Below, piece by piece: positions 29,549 to 38,559 of a stretch of DNA of 64,000 bases (positions are counted from its first letter, which is position 1; every line of letters starts with the position of its first letter). The notes beneath the pieces are model-generated. The model made no database searches and had not been told where the DNA came from. It saw only the letters and a program-made list of their open reading frames with translations. The position numbers and the translations under genes are program-made. The stretch comes from Glycocaulis abyssi (GTDB taxonomy: Bacteria; Pseudomonadota; Alphaproteobacteria; Caulobacterales; Maricaulaceae), in NCBI RefSeq assembly GCF_041429775.1, contig NZ_CP163421.1, positions 2,629,001 to 2,693,000 of the forward strand, in the 5' to 3' direction.

Positions 29549-31780
29549 ATGCGCACGCTTCTTCTCGCCAGCACTGCCGTGCTGGCTCTTGCCGCCAATG
29601 CCGCCGCTGAAAACTCCAGCGATGCCGATCTCAATGTCGAGACCATCACCATTATCGGGCTGAAGGGCGATGCCCGCGACGTCGCCGGTTCGGCCACCTT
29701 GCTGTCCAGCGAAGTGCTGCAGGTACAGGACTACACCGATATCAATCGCGTACTGCGCCAGGTGCCGGGGGTGAACATCCAGGAAGAGGACGGGTATGGC
29801 CTGCGGCCCAATATCGGTCTGCGTGGCACGGGGATCGACCGGTCGGCCAATATCGTCCTGATGGAGGATGGCATTCTGGCGGCGCCCGCGCCCTATTCGG
29901 CGGCTGCGGCGTATTACTCTCCCTATGTCGGCCGGATGGCCGGGGTCGAGATCGTCAAGGGTGCAGCCGGGGTCCGCTATGGTCCGCGCACACAAGGTGG
30001 CTCGATCAATTTCCTCTCCACGCCGGTGCCGGAAAGCTGGTCGGGGCGTCTCGCCATCACGGCCGGTGAAGAAGAGGCACGCCGCATCCACGCCTATGCC
30101 GGTGGCATGACCGAAGTCGCTCAAGGCGTGCGTCTGGGCGGTCTGGCCGAGGCTTATACGGACAGCGCGGATGGCTTCAAGACCATCGATTTCAATGAAG
30201 ACCGCTCCACGGGCTTCGATCTGACAGACTTTGGCGCCCGCCTGCGCGCCGAGTTCGATGGCACGGGGGTGACCCATGCTGTGGAGCTGCGCTACCAGAC
30301 CTCTGATGAGACATCCGACGAGACCTATATGGGTCTCACGGATGCCGATTTCGCGGCTGACCCCTACCGCCGCTATGCCGCCAGCGCCAATGACCAGATC
30401 AATGTTGATCAGTCGCGCTGGGTGCTGCGCTATGACGCGGCCTTCGACAATGGCCTTGCCTTCACGGCGCTGGGCTATCGCAACGAGGTGGCGCGCAACT
30501 GGTTCAAGGTGGAAGGCGTCAATGCCGGAGCCGGGCGCCGCTCGCTGGGCGCAGTGCTCTCCGATCCGGTCACCTATTCGGCGGAATACGCCATCCTGAC
30601 CGGTCAGCCGGGCCTGGTCTCCATCGATGGCGCGGTCATCAGCCGCAATAATAACCGTGCCTACGTGGCCGAAGGCGTACAGGCCGAGCTGGCGGGCGAT
30701 GCGGCCCTGCTGGGTGCGAACCATCGCTGGCGGGTAGGCGTGCGCGCGCACCGCGATAGCGAAGACCGGTTCCAGAACGAGGTCTTCTACCGCATGGACA
30801 ATTCGCAGCTGGTGCAAACCGGCGCGCAAGCGCCCGGCGAGCATGATAACCGCGTCAGTGAAGCCGAAGCGCTGGCCATCTTCGTGCAGGACGAGATCAG
30901 CTTCGGCGCACTTACCCTGGTGCCGGGTCTGCGCTATGAGCGCATTGAAGGCACGCAGACCCGCTGGGCCGCCACCGACCAGGCCCGCACCGGTGCCACA
31001 ACGGTTACCGGCAGCACGACCGATGTGTTCATTCCAGGTCTTGGTGTCCGCTATCAGCTCAATGACGCCGTGACGCTTTTTGGCGGCGTGCATCGCGGCT
31101 TCTCACCATCTTCACCGTCCTCCAGCAGTGATCCGGAAGATGCGGTGAACTGGGAGGCGGGCGTGCGCTGGACGGGCGGATCTGCCTTTGTGGAGGCGAT
31201 TGGCTTCTTCAACGACTATTCCAACCTGATCGGCACGTGCACGGCCTCCACCGGCGGCGGCTGCACAATCGGCGCGCAGTTTGATGGCGGCGATGTGGAC
31301 GTGCGGGGCGTGGAGCTGTCGGGCGGGTTCGATCTGGCGGCACTTGGTGGCTGGAGCGGCGTGTCGGTGCCGCTGCGCGGCGCCTACACCTGGACCGATG
31401 CCGAGTTCCAGACCGCATTCGCCTCCGGCTATAGCCCATGGGGCAATGTGCAGGCAGGCGACAAGCTGCCCTATTTGCCAGAGCATCAATGGTTTGCCTC
31501 TGTCGGGCTGGAGCATGGCCGGTTCGGCAGCCAGCTGGCCGTGACCTGGAATGGCGAGCGGCGCACTCGCGCCGGGCAGGGCAGTATTCCTGCTGCCGAG
31601 TTCCTGGACTCCTATGCAGTGGCCGATCTGGCCGTCTGGTATGATCTGAGCGACGCGCTGCGCGCGCGCGTGCAGGTAAGAAACCTCACCGACGAGGTTT
31701 ATGCCGCCTCGCGCAGCCCGGCGGGTCTGCGCCCCGGTGCGCCGCGTGCCGTGTTGTTCGGACTGTCGGCGAATTTCTAG
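29549..31780 (+). CDS. TonB-dependent outer-membrane receptor, FecA-like
   Basis: The 743-residue protein has a signal peptide (LALAANAAAEN), a TonB box-like VETITIIG, a plug domain with GVNIQEEDGYGLRPNIGLRG and VEIVKGAAGVRYGP, and a long barrel ending in NF. The plug resembles Fe(III)-dicitrate receptors. The start at 29549 is chosen for the signal peptide; 29207 is inside the SDR gene. A Fur-like box suggests iron control. Confidence 0.93.
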   Translation: MRTLLLASTAVLALAANAAAENSSDADLNVETITIIGLKGDARDVAGSATLLSSEVLQVQDYTDINRVLRQVPGVNIQEEDGYGLRPNIGLRGTGIDRSANIVLMEDGILAAPAPYSAAAAYYSPYVGRMAGVEIVKGAAGVRYGPRTQGGSINFLSTPVPESWSGRLAITAGEEEARRIHAYAGGMTEVAQGVRLGGLAEAYTDSADGFKTIDFNEDRSTGFDLTDFGARLRAEFDGTGVTHAVELRYQTSDETSDETYMGLTDADFAADPYRRYAASANDQINVDQSRWVLRYDAAFDNGLAFTALGYRNEVARNWFKVEGVNAGAGRRSLGAVLSDPVTYSAEYAILTGQPGLVSIDGAVISRNNNRAYVAEGVQAELAGDAALLGANHRWRVGVRAHRDSEDRFQNEVFYRMDNSQLVQTGAQAPGEHDNRVSEAEALAIFVQDEISFGALTLVPGLRYERIEGTQTRWAATDQARTGATTVTGSTTDVFIPGLGVRYQLNDAVTLFGGVHRGFSPSSPSSSSDPEDAVNWEAGVRWTGGSAFVEAIGFFNDYSNLIGTCTASTGGGCTIGAQFDGGDVDVRGVELSGGFDLAALGGWSGVSVPLRGAYTWTDAEFQTAFASGYSPWGNVQAGDKLPYLPEHQWFASVGLEHGRFGSQLAVTWNGERRTRAGQGSIPAAEFLDSYAVADLAVWYDLSDALRARVQVRNLTDEVYAASRSPAGLRPGAPRAVLFGLSANF

Positions 31781-31803
31781 GCAGGGTTACCATCCGGACG
31801 AAG

Positions 31804-31836
31804 AAAAGCCCCGGACGTTTCCGTCCGGGGCTTTTT
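31804..31836 (+). terminator. Bidirectional terminator after the TonB receptor
   Basis: AAAAGCCCCGGACG and CGTCCGGGGCTTTTT pair around TTTC. It separates the receptor and the convergent lipoprotein gene. Confidence 0.92.
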
Positions 31837-31853
31837 GCTTTGCAGATCGGTTA

Positions 31854-32381
31854 TTACTGCGCGGGCGGGCGCACCAGCGGACCCAGATTGCGGATCACGT
31901 CGGCGGCATCAAACGCATCCGGGCTGTCGGGCGTCTCGCCGCGGCCCAGCTGGATCTCGGCCATCGCCTCATAGCGGGTGACCTCGCGCAGATTGATGTC
32001 GTCCCAGAACGGATCGCGCCAGCCATACCAGCCATGACGGGGGTGGTAATAGCGGTAGAAGACGTCAAACCGGCTGCGATAGGCCGGGCCGGGCGAACCG
32101 GTTATGCGCCGCTCTGCCTCGGTATCGCGGCGGATCAGGCGGAAATAGTCATAGCCCTGTTCGCGGGTCAGCTCTGCTGCCCGGTAGAGCAGGAAGGTTT
32201 CCACCGACTGCCGGTCGGTCAGCGAGTTGCCGGAAAACCCGACCATGAACCGGTTCTGCTCGATCTGCTGTTCAGAATAGCCAAACCCGCCTTGTGTCGC
32301 GGCGCGCTGGTAGGGGGTGGATTCAGCGCAAGCGGCCAGTATGGCGGCGCTGGCAACAAATCCGGCGAAAAGGCGCCTCAT
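31854..32381 (-). CDS. CC0125/CC1285-type lipoprotein
   Basis: The 175-residue protein has a lipoprotein signal (FVASAAILAACAES, lipobox LAAC) and the motif GGFGYSEQQIEQNRFMVGFSGN, which I recognise from the CC0125/CC1285 lipoproteins of Caulobacter. Starting at 32381 with GGGAGG upstream gives the signal peptide. Function is unknown. Confidence 0.82.
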   Translation of the reverse strand: MRRLFAGFVASAAILAACAESTPYQRAATQGGFGYSEQQIEQNRFMVGFSGNSLTDRQSVETFLLYRAAELTREQGYDYFRLIRRDTEAERRITGSPGPAYRSRFDVFYRYYHPRHGWYGWRDPFWDDINLREVTRYEAMAEIQLGRGETPDSPDAFDAADVIRNLGPLVRPPAQ

Positions 32382-32479
32382 GGCACATACCTCCCAATAG
32401 GATTTCGTCCCTGCCTGATAACCCAGTATGGGGCGCAATCGTTCCGCGGCAAATCAAATCTGCATGACAAGGTGAGTGT

Positions 32480-33097
32480 TTAGCCGGTGAGCGGCAACAG
32501 TCCCAGCCGGTCCAGCTCTGCCCGGAGGGCAGGCGCGCCGGCGAAATGGTGGACAGCAAAGCCGGCTTTCGCGCCGGCCTCGATATTGTCCAGCCGGTCA
32601 TCAATGAAGAGTGTTTCGTGCGGCGGTGTGCCTATGCGCGATATGGCAAGGGCGTAGATGGCCGGATCGGGCTTTACCAGCCCCTCCTGACCGGAAATCA
32701 GGGCGGTCTCGAACAGGGTGAAGGCCGGGTAGAGCGCCAGCACTTCGGGCCATTTTTCTGCTGGCATGTTGGAGAGGGCATATTGCGGCACGCCGCGCGT
32801 ATGGAGCGCCTCGACGAGCCCCTCCATGCCTTCCACATAGCCGTTGAACATGGCGTTCCAGCCCGTGTCCCAGGCTTTGATGAGCGCAGCCTTGCCGGGG
32901 TGCCGTGCGATCAGTGCTTCACGGTTATCGGCCATGGAGACACCGCGATCGTGTGCCTCATGCCAGTCCATGGTGCATATGCGCGAAAGAAAATCCCGGC
33001 GCGCGTCTGCGTCCGGGATTAATCGGCGATAAAGATAGTCGGGATCCCAGTCGGCCAGCGTACGCCCCAGATCCCACAGGATGGCGCGCACAGCCAT
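32480..33097 (-). CDS. HAD-family hydrolase (YihX-like)
   Basis: The protein has HAD motif I in ILWDLGRTLADWD (DxG form seen in YihX-like phosphatases), motif II in ALSNMP, and motif III/IV in GLVKPDPAIY and LFIDDRLDN. Length 205. It probably dephosphorylates a sugar phosphate or a similar small metabolite. Confidence 0.85.
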   Translation of the reverse strand: MAVRAILWDLGRTLADWDPDYLYRRLIPDADARRDFLSRICTMDWHEAHDRGVSMADNREALIARHPGKAALIKAWDTGWNAMFNGYVEGMEGLVEALHTRGVPQYALSNMPAEKWPEVLALYPAFTLFETALISGQEGLVKPDPAIYALAISRIGTPPHETLFIDDRLDNIEAGAKAGFAVHHFAGAPALRAELDRLGLLPLTG

Positions 33098-33115
33098 GAG
33101 TCCGGCGCAGCAATG

Positions 33116-33241
33116 CTAGCCGGCGCGGGCCTTGAAGCGCGGGTCGGTCTTGTTGATCACGTAGACGCGGCCACGGCGGCGCACCACCTGGCAATCGCGG
33201 TGCCGGGCTTTCAGGGAGCGGATGGAGCTGCGCACTTTCAT
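33116..33241 (-). CDS. rpmJ: 50S ribosomal protein L36
   Basis: This 41-residue gene reads [18 protein letters not shown] and ends [13 protein letters not shown], the zinc-free L36 type usual in alphaproteobacteria. The Cys pair of the zinc form is absent. It is too short for typical ORF filters, but the match is complete. Confidence 0.95.
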   Translation of the reverse strand: MKVRSSIRSLKARHRDCQVVRRRGRVYVINKTDPRFKARAG

Positions 33242-33364
33242 GGTCTTGTCTCGTACCTGGAGCGGGGTCTGAGCGCCCGCATATTCAAGGGAGCGCAGGT
33301 GTTACAGTCCGCCCCGGCTCAAGTCAACCGGGGTGCCGCGCCACTTGCACAGAAACGATGGAGC

Positions 33365-34471
33365 CTACTCGATCAGCCGCACATAGCGTTCGCGGGTCGT
33401 GTCCAGTTGCGGGCACTCCATGATGATGCGGATATCGTCATAATCGCGGTCGGTCCAGCCCATCTGGGTCCAGTTGGCCGTGCCGCCGGGCAGGCCGGGC
33501 GGACGGTCTTCCCAGCCGTAATACATGTAGCGGCCGGGGCTGCAGCCCTGCTCGGCGCGCTGCGGCGTGCGGTTGGTGCCCGTCGGGATGACGCCGCCCT
33601 CGCTGACCGGTTTGCACTCATCCAGGCTGCCGCACAGCACGGTCTCGAGGATGTTGTATTGCAGCCCGTTATGGACCTCCTGCCCGTTCACATGCGCCGT
33701 GTCGGTGAAATAGCGGTGGCGGCACGGATTGGGGAAGTCGGCCGTCGGCGTGTGCTGGCACCAGTGGTGGTCATTGTCCGGGTTATGGTCGATCCGGTCC
33801 GGATTGGTGCGCGAGAAGCGCAGATTGTACAGCTCGAAGCTGATCGTCTCGCCTTCCTCGCAACGCGGCCACTGATACTGGTTGGGCCAGCGCGTGATAA
33901 AGTTGATCCCGTTATTGTCCTGCACAGGGGTGCGCTGTGTCCGCCGCTGCGCGGGAGTCTTGCTGGCGTTCGGATCGGGGTCGTAGCAATAGACATAGAT
34001 GCGGTTGTAATCGCCTGCTTCCGGGTCGAGCCAGCTGACTTCCGGCGGCTCGTACTGCAGCATGGGCTGGTGCAGGCGCGCGGTGGAATGCACCGAGACA
34101 CGCACGCTGTCGCCGATACCGGGCAGGGCGTGGATCAGAACGGTGGACACGAGCGCACTGGCGTCGACGCGGAAATCCAGCCCGTTCCATGCGCCATCAA
34201 CCTCCAGGGCCGTCATGCCCGCTCCGCCAAAGGCTGCCATCAGGCGGTCGTTCATGCCATTGATCTGGATGGCGAAATTCTGCTCAGGCCCGCCCACGGC
34301 AGCATTGAGCGCGGTCGCGTCGGCCTCGGCTTGCAAAGAGGTGCGCACATTGATGAGGCGCGCGGTGTCGACCGACACCCCGGCAACCCCTATGACGGGA
34401 ACCAGTGACAGTGCAAAGATCACCGCGATATTGCCGGCGCGGTCTTTGAAGAAGCCTGACAGCCGTTTCAT
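33365..34471 (-). CDS. TadG-like envelope protein with an unusual Cys-rich C-terminal domain
   Basis: The N terminus FFKDRAGNIAVIFALSLVPVIGVAGVSVD is a TadE/G anchor. The following 330 residues have no vWA motif. They hold a Trp/Asn/His-rich part (NPDNDHHWCQHTP) and a C-terminal section with cysteines at intervals (VLCGSLDECKPV, EQGCSPGRYM, IMECPQLD) suggesting disulfides. I use the ATG at 34471, nine bases after AAGGG. The role is unknown. Confidence 0.7.
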   Translation of the reverse strand: MKRLSGFFKDRAGNIAVIFALSLVPVIGVAGVSVDTARLINVRTSLQAEADATALNAAVGGPEQNFAIQINGMNDRLMAAFGGAGMTALEVDGAWNGLDFRVDASALVSTVLIHALPGIGDSVRVSVHSTARLHQPMLQYEPPEVSWLDPEAGDYNRIYVYCYDPDPNASKTPAQRRTQRTPVQDNNGINFITRWPNQYQWPRCEEGETISFELYNLRFSRTNPDRIDHNPDNDHHWCQHTPTADFPNPCRHRYFTDTAHVNGQEVHNGLQYNILETVLCGSLDECKPVSEGGVIPTGTNRTPQRAEQGCSPGRYMYYGWEDRPPGLPGGTANWTQMGWTDRDYDDIRIIMECPQLDTTRERYVRLIE

Positions 34472-34731
34472 GTCCATTCGCCCTTGCCCGAACCGGCACC
34501 ACTGCCGGTCCACCCCGGTAAGGCATGCAGATTTCATGCCTGAATCTGGCCTGGAATCTAGCAGGCAAGGCTTAATGAGGCGTAAGAAAAGATAATTAAT
34601 TTAGTGTGTTAGCGTAAATGTCCTGCTAACCATATCCGCCTGGCGCGTTCATCGCGCATTGATCTTCTGCGTGTTAACAGGAAGACTTGCGATCTCGCGG
34701 GATTGGCCAGGTGCGCGGTGAGGACCCTTAC

Positions 34732-35979
34732 ATGCTGACTAACCATCGTTATTTCCGTCACGCAGCCGCTATTGGCGCAGTGTGGCTGGCGGGGCTTGTG
34801 CTTGCGGCCAGCCCTGCAGGCGCGGCTCTTGCGCAGGATGTTCCCTTTACCGCGTGGCGCGACGGGTTTGCGTCCGATTTGCGCAGTGAGGGCGTCCGCC
34901 CTGAGATCGTGTCCTCGATGCTGGACGGGCTGGAGCCTGACCCGACCGTGATCGAGCGCGACCAGACCCAACCCGAATTTGTCCGCCCGATCTGGCAGTA
35001 TCTGGAAGGGGCGGTGTCTGAAACGCGCGTGGCCAATGGCCGCCGCGCCTCAGCGCGTATCGCCGAGACGCTGCAGGCGGTGGAAGAGCGTTTCGAGGTC
35101 GACCAGCACATCCTCACCGGCATATGGGGGCTGGAAAGTGCCTATGGCGAGATCCAGGGCAATTTCGATATTGTCCGCTCGCTGGCCACGCTCGCCTGGG
35201 AGGGCCGCAGGCGCGGGTTTGCCGAGGCCCAGCTGCGTGCCATCGCGCAGATGATAGAGCGCGGTTATGCCACGCGGGCCGAGCTTGTCGGCTCGTGGGC
35301 GGGCGGTATGGGCCAGACCCAGTTCATCCCGGCGACCTATATGGAGCGCGCAGTCGACTTCAATGGCGACGGGCGGCGCGATATCTGGCGCAATGAAGGC
35401 GATGCGCTGGGCAGTGCGGCAAACCTGCTGGCACGTGCGGGCTGGGAATACCGCCAGCCGGTGTTTACCGAGGTACGCCTGCCGGAAGGTTTCAGTTTTG
35501 CGGACTGGAATGAGCGCCAGCGCCGTACGGTTGCCGAGTGGGCAGCGCTCGATATTGATCCGGCGTCCGGCGATTGGGCAGCCGACGATCTCTATCGCTC
35601 GGCGCGCCTGGTGATTCCGGCCGGGGCAGGTGCGCCTGCCTTCCTGGTTTATCGCAATTTCGAGGCGCTCTTACGCTATAACAACTCTACCGCCTACGCT
35701 CTGGGCGTGGCTTATCTCGCCCGCGCGTTCGAGCATGGCGATGCGGGCATGGCAACGGGCTGGCCGACAGACAATCCGCCGATCAACCGCACCCAGTCAC
35801 GCGAGCTGCAGGAAGCTCTGGCCCGGCTCGGCCATGATCCGGGCGGGCTGGACGGGGTGGTCGGCCCCAATACGCGCCGCGCCATCCGCGCCTTCCAGAG
35901 CGCCAACGGGTTTGAACCGGACGGCTATGCGGGACTGGCGCTCTATAATGCGGTGATGGCGGCGGACAGGGCGCGGTAG
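34732..35979 (+). CDS. Lytic murein transglycosylase, MltB family with C-terminal PG-binding domain
   Basis: This periplasmic enzyme cleaves the glycan strand of peptidoglycan. The protein has a signal peptide, the catalytic Glu in GIWGLESAYG, the substrate motif GSWAGGMGQTQFIPATY, and a C-terminal peptidoglycan-binding fold (LQEALARLGHDPGGLDGVVG). Start 34732 is preferred for the signal peptide. Confidence 0.93.
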   Translation: MLTNHRYFRHAAAIGAVWLAGLVLAASPAGAALAQDVPFTAWRDGFASDLRSEGVRPEIVSSMLDGLEPDPTVIERDQTQPEFVRPIWQYLEGAVSETRVANGRRASARIAETLQAVEERFEVDQHILTGIWGLESAYGEIQGNFDIVRSLATLAWEGRRRGFAEAQLRAIAQMIERGYATRAELVGSWAGGMGQTQFIPATYMERAVDFNGDGRRDIWRNEGDALGSAANLLARAGWEYRQPVFTEVRLPEGFSFADWNERQRRTVAEWAALDIDPASGDWAADDLYRSARLVIPAGAGAPAFLVYRNFEALLRYNNSTAYALGVAYLARAFEHGDAGMATGWPTDNPPINRTQSRELQEALARLGHDPGGLDGVVGPNTRRAIRAFQSANGFEPDGYAGLALYNAVMAADRAR

Positions 35980-35987
35980 ACGCTCCC

Positions 35988-36088
35988 TCGTGCTTCGAGA
36001 CGCTTCGCTTCGCTCGCCCTCAGCATAAGGGAGCGCTGCTCCTTTCCCCTCATCCTGAGGAGGCCGCAAGGCCGTCTCGAAGGAGAGG
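35988..36088. repeat. Dispersed palindromic repeat (second family)
   Basis: The element has GCTTCGAGACG...CCTCAGCATAAGG in one half and CTCATCCTGAGGAGG...CGTCTCGAAGGA in the other. The second half is also found inside thiC at 9003-9047. It occupies the gap between the transglycosylase gene and the convergent MFS gene. Confidence 0.8.
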
Positions 36089-36099
36089 GGAAACCTGTT

Positions 36100-37380
36100 T
36101 CACACCATCCCGCCGTCATCCCCGTCTTGCTCAAACGGCTGGACGGCCACCCGCACGCGCGGGTGGAAGAAGGCGACGCCCAGCGCCACGACAGACAGCA
36201 CGATATTGAGCATGAAGGGCGCAGTGGGCCCTACCGCCTGATAGAGCCAGAGGCCCGACAGGGGCGCGACGAGGAAGCCGAGACCGGCGGTCGCCGCCGT
36301 CACACCTGCCGCCCGGCCCTGCTCCCCCGGTGACACCGCCAGGCTGGCTCCGCCGGTAAAGCCGGAGCGGGCAAAGCCAAAGCCCAGTGAGTTCAGCAAA
36401 AAGCCGAGCACGATGGAGGCATAGCCGCCGGAAAAGATCAGCTCGATCTGCCCGGCGAGCGTCAGACCCGCCCCGATCAGCATCAGCATGCGCGGAGAGA
36501 CTTTCAGCGCGGGTATCGCCACCAGCTGGGCAAAAATCAAAGCCGCTGCGCCTGCGGTCAGGGCAACACCGGCGAGCTGAAGGCCGGCGGTCGTGTCCAG
36601 CTCCAGCCGGTCGATGATGAAAAAGCCGATGGCCTGCAGGCTGGCGGCCTGCACCAGCCAGCTGGCGCAGCCGTAGAGCACGAAGGCGCGTACCCGCCCG
36701 TCGGCGGCAAACGCAAACTGGGCCAGCGGGTTGAGCGGGCGGTGGCCACGTTCCCTTGGCGGTGTGTTCTCCGGCAGGGTCAGGCGGACAATCACCGCGC
36801 ACGCGCCGACCAGCAGCGCGATCAGCACCATGAAGGGCACCATGCCGATGCGTTCTGAGAAGGCGGCCGCCAGAGCCGGGCCGATCATGCCGCCAAGGGC
36901 AAAGGCCGCCGTCATGCTGGCCAGCGCCTCAGTGCGTTCAGACGGGGCGGTGCGGTCTGCGACATAGGCTTGTGCCGCCGGGCCGGTGGCCGAACCGAAT
37001 GCCCCGAAAAGCGCGCGCGCCAGCGCCATGGCCAGTACAGCGATGAGGGGCGGCAGGAAGCCGCTCTGGCCCGCCCAGGCGCCAGCAGCAAGGATCAGGG
37101 TGGAGGCGGCATAGGTCGCCAGCCCGAAAATGACCAGCGGGCGGCGGCCATACTGGTCGGACAATCCACCCCAGACCGGGCTCATCGTCAGATACATCAG
37201 GGCAGAGAGGGTGTAGATCGCGCCGACATAGATCTCGGCAATGCCGATATCGCGCGCCAGCGGCGGCAGGATGGCAAACAGCATGGAGTTGCCGACCCCC
37301 ACCGCCACCAGGCAGATGAAGAGCAGGCGGAAGGCACCGCGCCGGTCCGCCCGTGTCTGCTGGTTCGCGTTCAGGGGCAT
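36100..37380 (-). CDS. MFS drug exporter, TCR/Tet family
   Basis: This 12-helix major facilitator has the A motif GGLSDQYGRRPLVI after TM2 and the antiporter C-like motif of TCR/Tet transporters (GMIGPALAAAFSE). About 426 residues. I use the ATG at 37380; the frame from 37524 would add a stretch with no membrane character. It probably exports a drug or a small metabolite. Confidence 0.85.
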   Translation of the reverse strand: MPLNANQQTRADRRGAFRLLFICLVAVGVGNSMLFAILPPLARDIGIAEIYVGAIYTLSALMYLTMSPVWGGLSDQYGRRPLVIFGLATYAASTLILAAGAWAGQSGFLPPLIAVLAMALARALFGAFGSATGPAAQAYVADRTAPSERTEALASMTAAFALGGMIGPALAAAFSERIGMVPFMVLIALLVGACAVIVRLTLPENTPPRERGHRPLNPLAQFAFAADGRVRAFVLYGCASWLVQAASLQAIGFFIIDRLELDTTAGLQLAGVALTAGAAALIFAQLVAIPALKVSPRMLMLIGAGLTLAGQIELIFSGGYASIVLGFLLNSLGFGFARSGFTGGASLAVSPGEQGRAAGVTAATAGLGFLVAPLSGLWLYQAVGPTAPFMLNIVLSVVALGVAFFHPRVRVAVQPFEQDGDDGGMV

Positions 37381-37570
37381 GGAGGGAGGGATAGTCCGCC
37401 CCGCGCGCGTCGTAAACGCTCCGCTAACAGCGTGAAAACCGGGTTTTAAGCATCTTCGCGTAGAAACGTCCCGAAACCGGACATGGGCCGGGGGGAAGAG
37501 AAGCGGAAAAATCCGCCCTTTCACCCGGTCCGGCCAGAACGGCTCCGGAAGACTGCGGGATGGTGGGTAT

Positions 37571-38437
37571 ATGTTTCAGATAATCGGCATTGTCTGCGTG
37601 TTCGCGATGGTGTTTGGCGGCTTTGTGCTCGCTGGCGGCCATTTCGACGTTATTCTCAAGGCGCTGCCCTTCGAGATGATGATGATCATGGGCGCGGCCA
37701 TGGGCGCGTTCTTCATCGGTAATTCGGGCAAGACGGTCAGCAAGACTGCCGGCGACATGTCCAAGCTCTTCGCCGGGCCGAAATGGAAGCCGCAGGATTA
37801 TCAGGATCTGCTGGCGCTTCTGTTTGCGCTGACCAAGACGATGAAGACCAAGGGTGTCATCGCTCTGGAGGCCCATATCGAGAAGCCGCATGAAAGCGCG
37901 CTCTTCTCCAAATATCCGCGCATTATGAAGGATCATTTCGCGGTCGATTTCATCTGCGACACGCTGCGCATGATGACGATGAATCTGGAAGACCCGCACC
38001 AGGTCGAAGACGCGATGGAAAAGCAGCTGGAAAAGCACCATCACGAGGCGTCCGGCCCGGCCCATGCCCTGCAGAACATGGCTGATGCCCTGCCTGCGCT
38101 GGGGATTGTGGCGGCCGTGCTGGGCATTATCAAGACGATGAGCGCCATCACCCAGCCGCCTGAATATCTGGGCGCGATGATCGGTTCGGCGCTGGTCGGC
38201 ACCTTCCTTGGCGTGTTCCTGTCTTACGGCTTTGTCGGCCCGTTCGCGGTGCGGATGAAGGAAGTCTATGACGAGGAAGCGATCTTCTACAAAATCATCC
38301 AGAGCGTGCTGGTGGCGCACCTTCACGGCAATGCCGCCCAGATTTCGGTGGAGATTGGCCGGGGCAATGTGCCCTCCAAGATGCAGCCAAGCTTCCTGGA
38401 GCTGGAAGAAGCGCTGTCCAACATTGGCGCCGAATAG
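37571..38437 (+). CDS. motA: Flagellar motor stator protein MotA
   Basis: MotA forms the proton-conducting stator with MotB. The 288-residue protein has four membrane helices and the cytosolic loop with charged residues, plus the conserved PALGIVAAVLGIIKTM segment and GTFLGVFLSYGF. No motB follows; a terminator comes directly after, so motB is elsewhere. Confidence 0.94.
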   Translation: MFQIIGIVCVFAMVFGGFVLAGGHFDVILKALPFEMMMIMGAAMGAFFIGNSGKTVSKTAGDMSKLFAGPKWKPQDYQDLLALLFALTKTMKTKGVIALEAHIEKPHESALFSKYPRIMKDHFAVDFICDTLRMMTMNLEDPHQVEDAMEKQLEKHHHEASGPAHALQNMADALPALGIVAAVLGIIKTMSAITQPPEYLGAMIGSALVGTFLGVFLSYGFVGPFAVRMKEVYDEEAIFYKIIQSVLVAHLHGNAAQISVEIGRGNVPSKMQPSFLELEEALSNIGAE

Positions 38438-38474
38438 ACCCATAAAAAGAATAATCGGGGGAAGCACCTTGAAC

Positions 38475-38504
38475 GGGCCGGGGCATGATGCTCCGGCCCT
38501 TTTT
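38475..38504 (+). terminator. Terminator of motA
   Basis: GGGCCGG and CCGGCCC pair around a GGCATGATGCT loop, followed by TTTTT, 38 bases after the motA stop. Confidence 0.9.
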
Positions 38505-38559
38505 GCGTGTGCGGCCCCCGGCCATTGCCCGCCTGCCTCATCGCGTGTAGCGAAAAGCC

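Noticed and set aside
29531-31093. 520-codon reverse frame opposite the TonB receptor
   Set aside because: Antisense shadow; the receptor has signal peptide, plug and barrel motifs.
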